Shown here in pieces: positions 38,651 through 49,864 of a DNA stretch of 64,000 bases; the first letter of the stretch is position 1, and each line of letters opens with the position of its first letter. The notes under the pieces were generated by a model, which saw only the letters and a list, made by a program, of their open reading frames with translations, was not told the origin of the DNA and did not search any database. Both the position numbers and the translations under genes were made by a program. The DNA comes from Anastatus disparis (taxonomy: Eukaryota; Arthropoda; Insecta; Hymenoptera; Eupelmidae), in contig JAFFSR010000218.1 in the NCBI GenBank assembly GCA_017163975.1, positions 3,968,001-4,032,000 of the forward strand. The letters are read 5' to 3'.

Positions 38651-38778
38651 TATATTATGCACCTAGGGAGGTAAAATAAAGGACAGGCCATAGCACGAGT
38701 GAATTGACACCCGAGGCGAAGCCGAGGGTGGCAAACTCGTGCTATGGGTTGTCCATTTTACCTTCCGTGGTGCATATA
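38651..38778. repeat. Strong hairpin with GC-rich loop
   Basis: A stem of about 45 bp (tatgcac..ggaggtaaaat..ggaca.gccatagcacgagt paired with actcgtgctatgg.ttgtccattttacctt..gtgcata). It is capped by a GC-rich inner hairpin, cacccgaggcgaagccgagggtg. Probably a small foldback transposon end or MITE. Confidence 0.75.
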
Positions 38779-38781
38779 CGA

Positions 38782-38869
38782 TTTTTTTTAACAGTGAGGC
38801 TAAAATTAGCACTTTTCGTTTTCCGTGCCGGGAGCAAAAGTGGTATTTTTAGCCCACTGTTAAAAAAAA
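38782..38869. repeat. Second hairpin (AACAGTG...CACTGTT)
   Basis: Directly beside the previous hairpin. ttttttttaacagtgaggct pairs with agcccactgttaaaaaaaat, and the stem continues through caaaagtg-type arms. Noncoding. Confidence 0.7.
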
Positions 38870-39435
38870 TATTTTTCTTCGCTTATCAGATAATGTAAAT
38901 TTAAGGAAAACCTGCAGTAACGTTCAAGATTTTGGATTTTTCTGAGATTTTAATTATATTCTTCGTGGTGTTTCCAAAACACATATGTTAAATTTAAAAA
39001 TATTATTAAATACGATTTTAGGAGTTAATAACCCATGTAGGATTTTATTTAAAAAGCAGAATTAGAATTCGAGAATGAGATACATTTAAAGACGTTTCAT
39101 TTAGAATTTTAGTTTTTGAATTTAGATGAGTGTAAAAATGTTGTAATCCAAACTTTAGATTCTTAACCCAACACTTGTATTTTTACAAGATCGTGAATGG
39201 TACTGCGTTAATAAATATTATAAATATCTTATGTTATCCTTTGTTATTTATTTAAAATAAAAATACAAAATGTATCGGAAATAAATGAACAAACAAATAT
39301 TAATAAAATTTAAACGAATTTATGATTAATTTTTATCTATGACAGACATACGTGTATCTTCATTTTATTCAAGTTTATTATATGGAAGAATAAATTTAAA
39401 AATGAACGAAAAAAATTTAATTATAAACGATTTAA
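38870..39435. other. AT-rich noncoding stretch
   Basis: Nothing recognised. Confidence 0.55.
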
Positions 39436-39615
39436 GGCGACTTGGAAGATTAGGTTATAAGTTTCATTTTTTAGTTTAGGAACCACACTTTTAATATGTT
39501 AAATTTTCAGATCGTTTAATTTTCCATCATATTTTGAAAATCCAAACAATTTTATAAACTAAAAGAGTAATTTAAAAACTACGAAATAAAATTCAACCCA
39601 ATCTCCGTAGACGCC
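39436..39615. mobile_element. TTAA-flanked hairpin MITE, copy 4
   Basis: A 180 bp diverged copy: TTAA at 39432-39435, then GGCGACTTGGAAGATTAGG. It ends aatctccgtagacgcc. The right TTAA is not preserved. The arms match the other three copies. Confidence 0.75.
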
Positions 39616-42169
39616 TATTATCATAAGTTATTCTAAAAAATTCCAATTGCAATATATTGTTACAATTACACTGCAAATATAAAAACGTCCGTCTTCTTAT
39701 CGCGACGTCAGTGTTAAACATTTAAAATTAGTTAAATTCTTAAGATTATGATAAACAATGCGTGTCATCAGATACTAATTATAATCTCGAAAAAAAAATT
39801 TCATTTCATTACTGTATCGAACAATCAATTACGCATATGAAAAACCCAATTGATTAAAATCGTTAGATATAAGAATGAATCAATTTATTATGTTTATAAA
39901 TCTCCATTGATATCATAGTCTATTGTTATTTTCTTTTTTTTTAATTCACCTCAAAATCGTCGGGTAATCTCATTTCGATAACGATCTTTAATGTCATTTC
40001 AACAAATATCGGAATCTAAATCGTACGATTAATCAGAGGAATATACTACACGTGCGTTTTGAATATTTGTACGTTCAAAATAGCACGTGTTTAAACTTTG
40101 AGTTACATAACGCGAGACATTTATACAAAAACAATGATACAAAAAAATATTTTTCGTTCATTTAAATGTGCAAAATTAAAATAATCTCTTTAAAAAATGA
40201 TGAATTATCGCACGAAAAAAATACGAGACTTGGAGGATGCACAGTTATAGAACCATTTTTTATTTTTGACAAGCTTCAAAAGATCTATTGAAAAACAAGA
40301 TTTTTTTCTTCTCTGCTAAATCATTGAGAATCGCAACAAACAATATTCCATACAACCAAAGCAGATGGAATAAATAAAGAAGAAAGAAAAAACATATATA
40401 AAGACCAACGTGCATGATTAAAGCAATGCTTTTTTATTCATTTGAAAACAAGGCAAATTGCCAATGACTAATCCTATACGAAAACTATCTTTTTTTTTTT
40501 TTCTTTATTCTTTTTTTTCTCGCAAGACGTACACGTGTATCGTGTTATTATTTTTTTTTCTCTCGCACTAGCATCCAAATAAATTTTTTTTTCTTAAGAA
40601 GAAGAAGAATGAAGAAACCGGTCGGGTACAGAAAATTTCGACAGAAAAACCAGTCTGCTAAGGATTTTGCTTAGAGCAAACAGGCACGTGCGCAAAGTCA
40701 AAAAATTCTCTTGGTAAACAATTTTTCGCTTACTTTTTTACATGACTCTGAAAAATAAAGAAAAACGAAGTTTCGTTAATTTTGACTTTACGAGAATGTT
40801 CAACTTTATTGCTGGTCGGAAATAACTATCGGCGAAAATGTGCGCCGACTAAAAATATAGTTTTTTTTTCTTAGGTTTAAAGAAATGATTTATTGCAATG
40901 TTTTAAGAAAAATTTTTTATGCTCTAACTGAAATAAGTGATAAAGGTGTTTTCAGATGAATTAAATTAAACTAGATTGAATTGTCGTCAGTCGAAAATTC
41001 TCAAAAGAATCTTTTAAAAGAAGAAATGTGTAAAAAAAATTTTTTAATTGTTAATTGTATTCCCGGTTTATCGACTTATTTTTCATTTTTAACCAAAATT
41101 TTATGTATAAGTACGAACTGTTTGAATTTTATGAAATTCAAATAAATTCGATATTCATGCGCCATCTATTGATGAACTTGAGAAGTTACTGATCTTATCT
41201 ATTTAAAAAAAATTTTTTTTTAATTATACTAATGTTATATAATAAAATTATCACTTGTAACAACACTTTAATTAGTGACGAAACGCGATTAATCGTCAAC
41301 TTATGAAATAATCATTAAAATTTTAAAGTATGATGCACAAATTACTTTTTGAAAGTGACTTAAGAATGATAACGTATTAGAGATATGAAGTTGCAAAGAT
41401 TTTTTATGTGATATATAATTGTCGTTATCATTACGTTGAAAATTAATACGATAATGTTTACACTTTATTTTATCGAATGATCATTTGTAAGTAATAATCT
41501 AGGTTTATTGTAAAAAAATTTTCAAGTGATTCTTAGTATAATTACTGAAGTTTTGAAAAAGAAAAAATAGAGAAATGATAATTATAAAGATAAAATTTCT
41601 CTTTATTTTCTTCATTTTCAAGAAGAATCATTATTGTAGTTATAAATTATTATTGTTATTTATGAATAAAAAATTTGTAATCCATTTATTTAATTTATAG
41701 TATAAGAAAATATAATTCAAGACTTACATAATATTTAAATAATTAAAAATTTTAATAAATTATTAAGGTTATTTTTAAATTCTAAAATTAACATTTTATT
41801 TCAATAAGCTAAAATTGTATTTTATTTAAATAATTGTTTCAGCCCACAGTTAGAATCTTAAAAATTATAACTCCGTTAATTTATATATAGCTATTTATTG
41901 AATAGTACTATTCTTATAATGATTGGAACAATTACCTCAAATTGAAATTTTTATCATAAAACATATTTAATAAATATTGTAATAAAACTTTTTTTTACAA
42001 TACAAAATTAATTTTTTAAATAATTAAATTGTTTGCATTTTTTTTTAATAAATACTTGCAATAAATTATTAGTATTATTTTTAAATATATATAAAAAAAT
42101 TTTCAAGTTACTGAAGTGAAATTTTATTACGTTAGGTAAAGAATAATCAAATAAATTTTAAAATTGCAA
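39616..42169. other. AT-rich noncoding stretch
   Basis: No gene recognised. T-runs and GAA/CTT-rich simple sequence lie at about 40490-40620. Confidence 0.6.
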
Positions 42170-42218
42170 AAAATGTGGAACGCTTCACGATTTTGCGTGT
42201 CATCCTTGCGCAGGGGCC

Positions 42219-42258
<40 letters not shown>

Positions 42259-42275
42259 ACTGCCGAAGCAAGTAC
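42170..42275 (-). ncRNA. U6: U6 spliceosomal snRNA, copy 2
   Basis: A 106-nt U6 RNA on the minus strand, identical base for base to the copy at 17083-17188. It has the ACAGAGA box, AGC triad, 5' stem-loop with GTAC/GTAC pairing, and a 3' T-run. The flanks differ from copy 1 except at the promoter blocks, which is the pattern expected for two functional genes held together by selection or conversion on the RNA. It is the same core spliceosome component; nothing suggests a pseudogene (no truncation, no A-tail). Confidence 0.96.
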
Positions 42276-42410
42276 ACCTAACATCCTCTGAACCTTTCTT
42301 ATATACGAATCATGGTCTAGTCTCTGCACTTGCGAGAGCAAAAAAATATTGGTAGCCACCAAGGGGATGATTTTTGAACTAATAAGAAAAAACGGCGCCA
42401 AAATTTGAAA
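42276..42410 (-). promoter_or_regulatory. U6 type 3 Pol III promoter, copy 2
   Basis: TATATAA lies at 42299-42305 (-24 to -30). The PSE-like block shared with copy 1 lies at about 42317-42341. The CAAATTTTGGCGCC block lies at about 42393-42406. The spacer between TATA and start (acctaacatcctctgaacc) has diverged from copy 1, while these three blocks have not. Confidence 0.85.
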
Positions 42411-42744
42411 TACTTTTATGCGTATGGGTATTATAGGATCATTCAGTTTTAAATGTCAAAATGTTTTAAATTTTATTAATGAAATTTATTTTCGAATATT
42501 TTATTATAAAAAACGTCTGAAGTCACCGATCATCGAAAAAACTCAAATTTAAATAAATAATCAATTTGTATTAAAATATAATATTTGAAAATATCTTTAC
42601 GCATTATAAATTTGAAAAACCAAAATTTTATTCTTTTATGTCCTTTCAAGAAAATTTTATCTGTATAATTTTATAAATTAAATAACCTTTTAATTAAGCT
42701 ACTTTATCCCCACTCCTTGAAGTTCAGCCTCAAATTTACTAAAG

Positions 42745-43746
42745 TACACTAAGAAAAATTCTATAGAAAAAATTACTATTTTAGATTGTAGCCATGGGAC
42801 ATACTTTATATGTATAAAAATTACTATTTCAAATAGTAAAAATTGCTATTTGAAATAGCATTTTTTACTATTTGAAGTAGTAATTTTTGTACATATAAAG
42901 TACCCGACAAGAAAAATATTAAGGATGCCCTGCAAAATTGTAAGGACCCCACAGGGCATCCTGACAGGGGCGTTACTTGGCTTGTAATGGGGCGCTTCTG
43001 AGGTCCCGATAGGGCAGCCTCATTTTCCTAAATATTCTATTATTACCCGTCCACTGCCCGATAATTGCCTGACTATTGATATTCAAAACCTTTTAAAGTA
43101 AAACATAACCTCTTCTGACATTCTCGTTAGTAAATTAAATTTTATTTTTCTTATAAGATACGAATTAGTTTGCAAAAGATAAATGTATTGATATTTTTAT
43201 AAAATAATATGAATGAATCATTCTTCAACTCAATTTTATATATTATGCATTTATTTTGTTCTACGAAAATTCAATGTTGATTGCTATTAAAACACACACA
43301 CACATACACCACACTAGTAAATAAGAACATGGCTGTATCTAAAATTAAAATAATTCTTCTTTTCGTGTTGAATATTATTTATATTGAAACTATTTTAGAG
43401 TTAAATATACAAGAAAAATAGTTTTTTTCACACCAAATAAGCACGTGCATCAGATAAGGTTATGTTATCACTTCGAATTTTTTTAACATCGATTTTCAGG
43501 CAACTGTCAGGTGATAAACGGGTAACAATAGGGCACATCTGAAAATGAGTCTGCCTTATCGGGACCTTAAAATCGTCCCATTACACGCCATCTAGGAACC
43601 CTTTAGGGCACCCTACAGGGACCTTATAATAATCTTAGGGTACCTTATAGGGACCTCATTTTCACCCGAAATTCGTTTCTAGTCGGGTATGTCCCATGGT
43701 TACTATATCAAATAGTAATTTTTACGATAGAATTTTTCTCAGTGTA
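42745..43746. mobile_element. TIR element, outer (CACTAAGAAAAATTCTAT ends)
   Basis: The left end TACACTAAGAAAAATTCTAT pairs with ATAGAATTTTTCTCAGTGTA at the right end, with TA at both borders. The arms continue with ttactattt...ccatgggacata opposite tatgtcccatgg...aaatagtaatttt. The left arm also holds an inner hairpin (tactttatatgt ... acatataaagta, 42806-42902). The element is split by a second one at 42903-43687. Noncoding. Confidence 0.75.
42903..43687. mobile_element. TIR element nested inside the previous one (CCCGAC ends)
   Basis: A 785 bp element with ends CCCGACAAGAAA and TTTCTAGTCGGG, flanked by TA on both sides. Its ends are GC-richer and carry repeated agggcatcc, gggacc and cagggacc words in opposite orientation, plus the paired motif cccgatagggcagcctcatttt opposite aaaatgagtctgccttatcggg. 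A (CA)n tract lies near 43290. No open frame for a transposase, so it is non-autonomous. The TA target suggests Tc1/mariner-type mobilisation. Confidence 0.7.
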
Positions 43747-44344
43747 AAGGGTTAATAATAAAAAAATTGAATGCATCTCTTAGAATATACAATCCACCTC
43801 ATACAATAAAAATGTTTTTAAAAAATCTTAAAATCCATACTAACGACGCAGGTGTTGCACGCGATTTTTAAGTCAATCAAAACTGGTTTTTACGTATTAA
43901 AAATACCGTATATCAAGAGTTTGATTCACGTCACAAATAATACCTTTTTTAGCGTTTAACTTGATAAAGAAAATAAGCTGATCGAGTATTCACTAATTGT
44001 ATATTGAAAAATAAATGACGTTTGATTATTAATGATCAGTAAGTGCATTTGTATTGTTCTGGTTTTGCAGGATTTTTTGTTATATCAGTTGACGTAATTC
44101 ACACAACTCTACTTTTATTTCGATGATAATTTTAATAATGTTCTATTGGAATAATGCATTACGTTTTTGAAACTAAAAAAAAATTCTGGTCAAATGAATT
44201 TAAAAGTTATCTTGCATTTTTATTTTATCAATTTTAATAAAACATTAATTAATTGTTTGTAAAATAATGTAGTTTTTTTTTTATAATTTATTATTAGTTA
44301 TATAATTATCTAAAAATTTAATGTTAAATTTGTGATCAGGAAGG
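43747..44344. other. AT-rich noncoding stretch
   Basis: Nothing recognised. Confidence 0.5.
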
Positions 44345-44678
44345 ACGCGACATTCAAAATGACATTATTTCTACAAAGTTGATTCTTTCTTACTTTGTCG
44401 TTTCGATATAAAAAATAATCAAATTGATAGTCTACCGCGAGATCGTTGTTGCCGTCATTAATAAAAATTTATGTAAAATATAATAAATTATTATGTAAAT
44501 ATCTTATATCTACAAGGTTGAAAATTTTTACAATGATATAAACTATCTAAAAGCATAAGAAAATGATAGTCCATCGCCCCGAAAGGGTTGCCATCAAGGA
44601 TCTGCCATGCATATAAGCTGTTTAAAATACAAACTTTTTGGACTAATTTCTACAAAGCTGAAATTTTTTTTTCACTAA

Positions 44679-45342
44679 CTAGGAGAGTATCACATCTCCG
44701 GATCACGGATTTTGCTCTAACTTTGAGATAGGTTTTCAGATGTCAAAATATGGAAAAAGCCAGAGTTATAGACCCCAACGCTCAATATTTCTCTAGTTGC
44801 AGGCAATTAAAGAAAATCACTAAAAAAGTTACTAGATTTTTAAACGCTTATAATTCTTTAGCATTAATAGCTAGACGCTTGTAACTGTTTTTAAATGAAA
44901 GCAACGTTCAAATCCTTTCGAAAAAGCACCTATAGCATATCAAAATATTATTTTTTCCCAAAGTTACAGCGTTATAAGAATTTGAGCTGAATTTCCTTTT
45001 AAAAATATTAATTAATGATAAATGTTAAAATGTAGTACAATTTTCATAACGCTGTAACTTTGGGAAAAAATAATATTTTGATATGCTATGGGTGCTTTTT
45101 CGAAAGGATTTGAACGTAGCTTTCATTTAAAAACAGTTACAAGCGTCTAGCTATTAATGCTAAAGAATTATAAGTGTTTAAAAATCTAGTAACTTTTTTA
45201 GTGATTTTCTTTAATTTCCTGCAACTAGAGAAATATTGAGCGTTGGGGTCTATAACTCTGGCTTTTTCCATATTTTGACATCTGAAAACCTATCTCAAAG
45301 TTAGAGCAAAATCCGTGATCCGGAGATGTGATACTCTCCTAG
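44679..45342. mobile_element. Young foldback element inserted in the left arm, TAA duplication
   Basis: Two 297 bp arms (44679-44975 and 45046-45342), nearly identical as inverted copies (about four differences seen), are separated by a 70 bp spacer. The ends are CTAGGAGAG and CTCTCCTAG. TAA flanks both sides (44676-44678 and 45343-45345). The homologous site in the right arm of the host element (around 48210-48220, minus strand gtaagttta) is empty with a single TAA, which proves insertion and fixes the boundaries. A 3-bp TAA target is typical of PIF/Harbinger elements. Noncoding. Confidence 0.88.
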
Positions 45343-46183
45343 TAAGTTTAATTAATAAAATGACTAAAAAATACAGTCTACTGAGAATTCAATGTTACCA
45401 AAGCTTTGGTGAACTCAGCTGAATGCACGGTTTCCTGCCCCGTCGCTGCGCCGATCTCTTGTAGGCCTCTCTGAATAAATCCATTTACCGGTGCTGATTA
45501 AAAATTTACAAAGCTGATTTTTTTTTCTACGAGTACTTTATTTGACTTATTTTTTAATAAGTATTGTCTATTTTAAGTACAAGGTGGCTAAGACTTTGGT
45601 TTACGTACCCAAAGTTATAGCGCGGGCACATAATTGGCGCATGCCACTTTATTATTAGGAAAATTTTTTTCTTCACTTTTTAATTTAAAATTTTTTTAAA
45701 CTTAAACGATCAACAAGAAGAAATAAATAAACTATAAAATTAAGTCACGACTTGTTTGTTTAATCGTCTTTTAAAAATCAAACTCTCTGAAAGGATAAGA
45801 GATTTTTTCCTTTTTCTTGCAAATCACCGCAAGCTTCAAATGTAAAAATATATAAATCATTATAGAATCATCAAGTATATGAACAAATATTATTTTTTTA
45901 TAAATATTGAGAAATTATAAAAAATATTATTTTATATTTAAAATTATAAATTATTTTATTCTTATTTAATACTTATCATGATTAAAATCAAAGGTTTGCA
46001 TGATAAAAATTAAGATGGTAAAATTGCAATTCATTCAAAATAAATTTATCGATCGTTAGAAATTAAAATTAATTAATAAAATAAAGCAAAAGAAAATCAA
46101 ATAGATAATCATGAGCTTTAATTCACTTTTTGTCTTCAAATTTTTATGAATAAATATGGACGCGTCGACGAGTACACGATCGC

Positions 46184-46655
46184 AAAAAGGGCGGGGCTCG
46201 ATTTTTGGGGATGATGCTTTTCATAATATTTATCTAAATTGTATAGAAATTCCGTTTTTAATTCATGGCTATTATCGAAATTTATTTATTCGAATAAAAT
46301 CGTAATTGGTATTTAGAATTTTAACAAGTATACAGAATACCATATTACGATGAGATATTTCGAAATTTCTAATAGTTCTCAAAAGTATATTCTTATATTC
46401 TTTTAATACTTGTTAAGAGATTTTATTAAAAATTTCGGAATATTTTATAATTATATGGTACTCTATATTCGTGTTACGATTCTAAATATCAATTACAATT
46501 TATTCGAATAAATACATTTCGATTGCAGCCATTAATCGAAAACGTAATTTCTATACAATTTAAATGAATATTATGAAAAGCGTTATTCTAAATTTCAAGA
46601 TTCTACGAAGCCCGAAAAAATAACGGTCTTTCGAAAAATCGAACCCCGCCCTTTT
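46184..46655. mobile_element. Inverted-repeat element (AAAAGGGCGGGG ends)
   Basis: aaaaagggcggggctcgattttt on the left is matched by aaaaatcgaaccccgccctttt on the right. The arms continue about 200 bp, including tttattcgaataaa near the inner ends of both arms. It is noncoding, about 472 bp, and lies in the interior of the 4.2 kb element. No target duplication identified. Confidence 0.75.
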
Positions 46656-46678
46656 CCTAATTCAAAAAATTTTTGATA

Positions 46679-46902
46679 ATGTAAATAAGTAAATAATTAT
46701 GAATAATTGTAAATAATTGTAAAAACTGTAAATAATTATGAATTATTGTATGTAACTGTAAAAAACTGTAAATAATTGTAAACAAAATGTAGATAACTTT
46801 TTGCAACTGTAAATAACTGTGAATAATAGTAAATAACTGTAAATAATTATTTTTTAACAGTTGTTCACAGTTATTTACTATTATTTACAATTATTTGCAA
46901 AA
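46679..46902. repeat. aactgtaaataatt minisatellite, inverted at its right end
   Basis: About a dozen imperfect copies of an 11-14 bp unit (gtaaataattgt / gtaaataactgt). These are followed, after a T-run at 46850, by the same unit in inverse orientation (acagttatttactattattt). The unit recurs inside the element at 50941-51274. Confidence 0.7.
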
Positions 46903-48530
46903 GTTCATTCCATATGGGCAGTTAGCTAATCTCCGGCGGGGTAGCAACCACCTAATACAGCATTTAAAATAATTTTTTATGTTTAAATCAGTTAAAGAGA
47001 TAAATCAGAGATCTTAAATAGCTGTTAAAACTAAATCACCGTACACCAATTTAATTTTTGTTTTAATTTTTAAAATCTCTACGCGCTTCTCAAGTTTTTC
47101 TATGTTTAACTTCATAACTGCTCTACGGCTTTGAATGGTAGCAAGGGAATCTATGGTTACTACAGCAAGCAATATATATACCTTCTACTGCGTAAACTAA
47201 TAAAAATTGCACTAATGGGTAGCTAAGTTTTCGAAATAAATTGTTATTCTTACCTTCACTTCCGTAGCAACCACTGTAACTCGCGTTGTTCCGGATTTAG
47301 TTTTAAATTATTTGAAATTATATATGACACTATTGGATATTTTTAGTAATATTAAAAATATCTAGATTATAATTTTATTAATAATTTTCTAATCTAAGAA
47401 ATATATATTATGGCAAATAAATAAAAATAATAATTAGGATGTCAGTTTAAAAACTGTTATATGCAATTTATAAATAATTAGTACGAAAAACATGTTAATT
47501 AATTGTATAATCAATAAATTAATATGGAGAATAATTTTTACTCTTACAGAGAATTTGATTTTTAACAAATGATTTAAAGGACAAGTTTTTAATTAATTTC
47601 ATTAAAAACTTGTTCATTTGAGTTTAAAAAATTAAAGAATAAAAAATGATTGAAAATATTCTGAATAGTAAATTGGTGAACTTAAATAATGTGCCCGCCC
47701 TTTAACTTTAGGTACGCGGAAAAAGATTTTTGACAACAGCTATCCCAGTCCTAAAGAGCAAATTGTCTGGTCTCGCTGGCGCTCTTTGGAACTAGATAAC
47801 CGCTCCCTTGAGCTCAGAGGACATCATCCTAGCTTCGGCTGTATTCGGCAACGCTCGCAGCGCGAATCTAAGCGAATGTTGCCGAATGTAACCGCGTTCC
47901 TACGCATTCGCAGTTTCTTGAGGAGAGATTGGACAATAGTTGTCCAGCATTTTCAGAAAACTGCTCGCCTAAATATTTTAAGCACCTACACGCGGTCCAA
48001 GTGTAGGTTCGTATACGCCTATCAAAGCCTCAGCCATCTTATTCTGAAGGTAGAAAATGTTTATTTAAACAACAAGTCAGATGAAATAATAGATTGGCGC
48101 AGCAGTTAGAGACGAGAAAAACTGTGCATTCAGCTCAGTCTAGTAAGGCTTTAGCGACATTAGATTTACGGTGGACTATACTTTTTAGTCATTTTATTAT
48201 TAACTAAACTTACTGAGAAAAGAATTTCAGCCTCGCAGAAATTAGTCCAACAAGTTTCTATGTGGTAGATCTTTGATGGCAATACTTTCGAAGCGATGGA
48301 CTAACATTTTTCTGTACTTTTAGATATAGTTTTTGTCTCTGTAAAAAGTTTCAGCCTTGTAGGTATAAAATATTTACATGAAAATTCATTAAATTTTACA
48401 TAAATTTTTATTAATGTCGGCAACGTGGAAAACTTGGTAGACTTAAACTTTTATCAATCGTATTGCATCAATAATTATTAAAACAAAAATTAGCTTTGTA
48501 GATATATCGATCCAAAATTTATGTCACCGC

Positions 48531-49568
48531 GGGTAAACAACATTTCAACCCTTTCAATAATAACTTTTATTGAAAGTTTTAACAAAGCTATCTTATTAAA
48601 AAAAAGCATTTCAAATTATTTTCTAGTATCCTCTATATTTACAAACATTCAACAATAACTTAAACAATAGACAATTCAAAGGAATAAAAAAATGTAAAAT
48701 TCTCAGTCTATACACTTTATACAGCTAAATTGCTTGCACTGATATACTTAATCTTTAATCAAAATAAAAAAAGAAAAGAAAAATCGTTTAAATTCATAGC
48801 AATAATTAAACGTCTCTCTTATTACGCAATATCAGATGACAAAATGAGCAACCATACAGCTTAACATATCGAGGTATTAATAAACGTCAAAGTTGCATGA
48901 ATGAATCACTCTAATACAATGCCATCAATATTTGCTGCTAAATATAAAGTAAACTTATAATTGTATACAATTATCTTTACGATATAGAAATTTACAATGT
49001 TTGATTTTCGCCTTAACATACCAAAACGTACTTGTACACGTGCGTGTGTACGCTTATTTTTTGTCAAATAAAAAAAAAAGGAATTTGATTCGAGTGTAAT
49101 AAATACTGTACGTAAGAAACAGTTATTCATGAATTCTATTATTCCCATATTTTTAATTAGGTTAACATAATAATGACTCACGTTTGTCGTGAAAAAAAAA
49201 TATCGATAAGATTAATAAAAGTCGAGATGTGGAGAATAAATTTTTTTTTTTAATGAAATCGTACGATGAATCATCGGGTAATATAAATATCTTTGATCAA
49301 TGAATTTTATTTACAACAATAAAAGAACGAGTTACTTTTGATGTTGTAAAAATTGTGTTAAATAAGAGCTTATTATCGTTTTTTAATTTTATTATGAATG
49401 AAGCTCAATTTTATTATAAAAGTAAAGAAATTTAACTTTTTTTTATGTTTTTAAATAAATACAAATAAGTTAATTTAAAGTTAAAAACTTTTATTTTTAT
49501 TTTTCAGAATTTAATTGTATTGAATATTATTTTATTGATTTTGAAATTTAAAAAAATTTTCCTCTTAA
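48531..49568. other. AT-rich noncoding stretch
   Basis: No gene recognised. Short open frames here are AT-rich and unsupported. Confidence 0.55.
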
Positions 49569-49864
49569 CCCTTTCAGTCCCAATGTATAACATTATAATT
49601 ATGATTTTTTGTTTCTTTTAAATTATGCAAAAATAATTAAAATTTCTTTAAAATAAATATATGAATTAGCTTAAATTGACTGTTTTCTATCTGAAACTGA
49701 GGTCTAAATTATCATACAGGTGATAAAAACTGAAAAAAACTCCAAAAAAAAACATAATTTTATTGCAAAAATCTCGTCAAAAAATTGCTTAAAGGATAAA
49801 CTTTAATCATCCTAAAATGGTTAAGAACATTTTCTTAAAAAATAAAAATTCAGGTCTAAAAGGG
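49569..49864. mobile_element. piggyBac-like MITE (CCCTTT ends)
   Basis: A 296 bp element preceded by TTAA (49565-49568) and followed by TTGA. It starts CCCTTTCAGTCC and ends with the imperfect complement GGTCTAAAAGGG. CCCTTT ends with a TTAA target are characteristic of piggyBac-family transposons. The interior is AT-rich and noncoding. Confidence 0.6.

Larger units (their letters stand above)
44345..48530. mobile_element. 4.2 kb element with long terminal inverted arms
   Basis: The left arm (about 44345-45655) and right arm (about 47655-48530) are inverted copies. Shared segments include attaataaaaatttatgtaaa, agtccatcgc.tcgaaag, ttggactaatttct, aataaaatgactaaaaa, gagctgaatgcac and cgtacc.aaagtta..gcgggcacat. 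The left arm is interrupted by a 664 bp foldback (44679-45342). The right arm carries about 300 bp of GC-richer sequence (about 47720-48030) absent from the left arm; the open frame over it is not a recognised protein. The centre holds another inverted-repeat element and a minisatellite. Exact ends and target duplication are unresolved; no transposase was seen. Confidence 0.65.

Noticed and set aside
46679..46902. Regularly spaced short repeats considered as a CRISPR-like array
   Set aside because: The repeats are contiguous, AT-only and degenerate with no spacers, and the organism is eukaryotic. It is a minisatellite.
47786..48109. 107-aa open frame in GC-richer DNA
   Set aside because: It lies wholly in the inverted arm of the 4.2 kb element, contains small palindromes and resembles no known protein.
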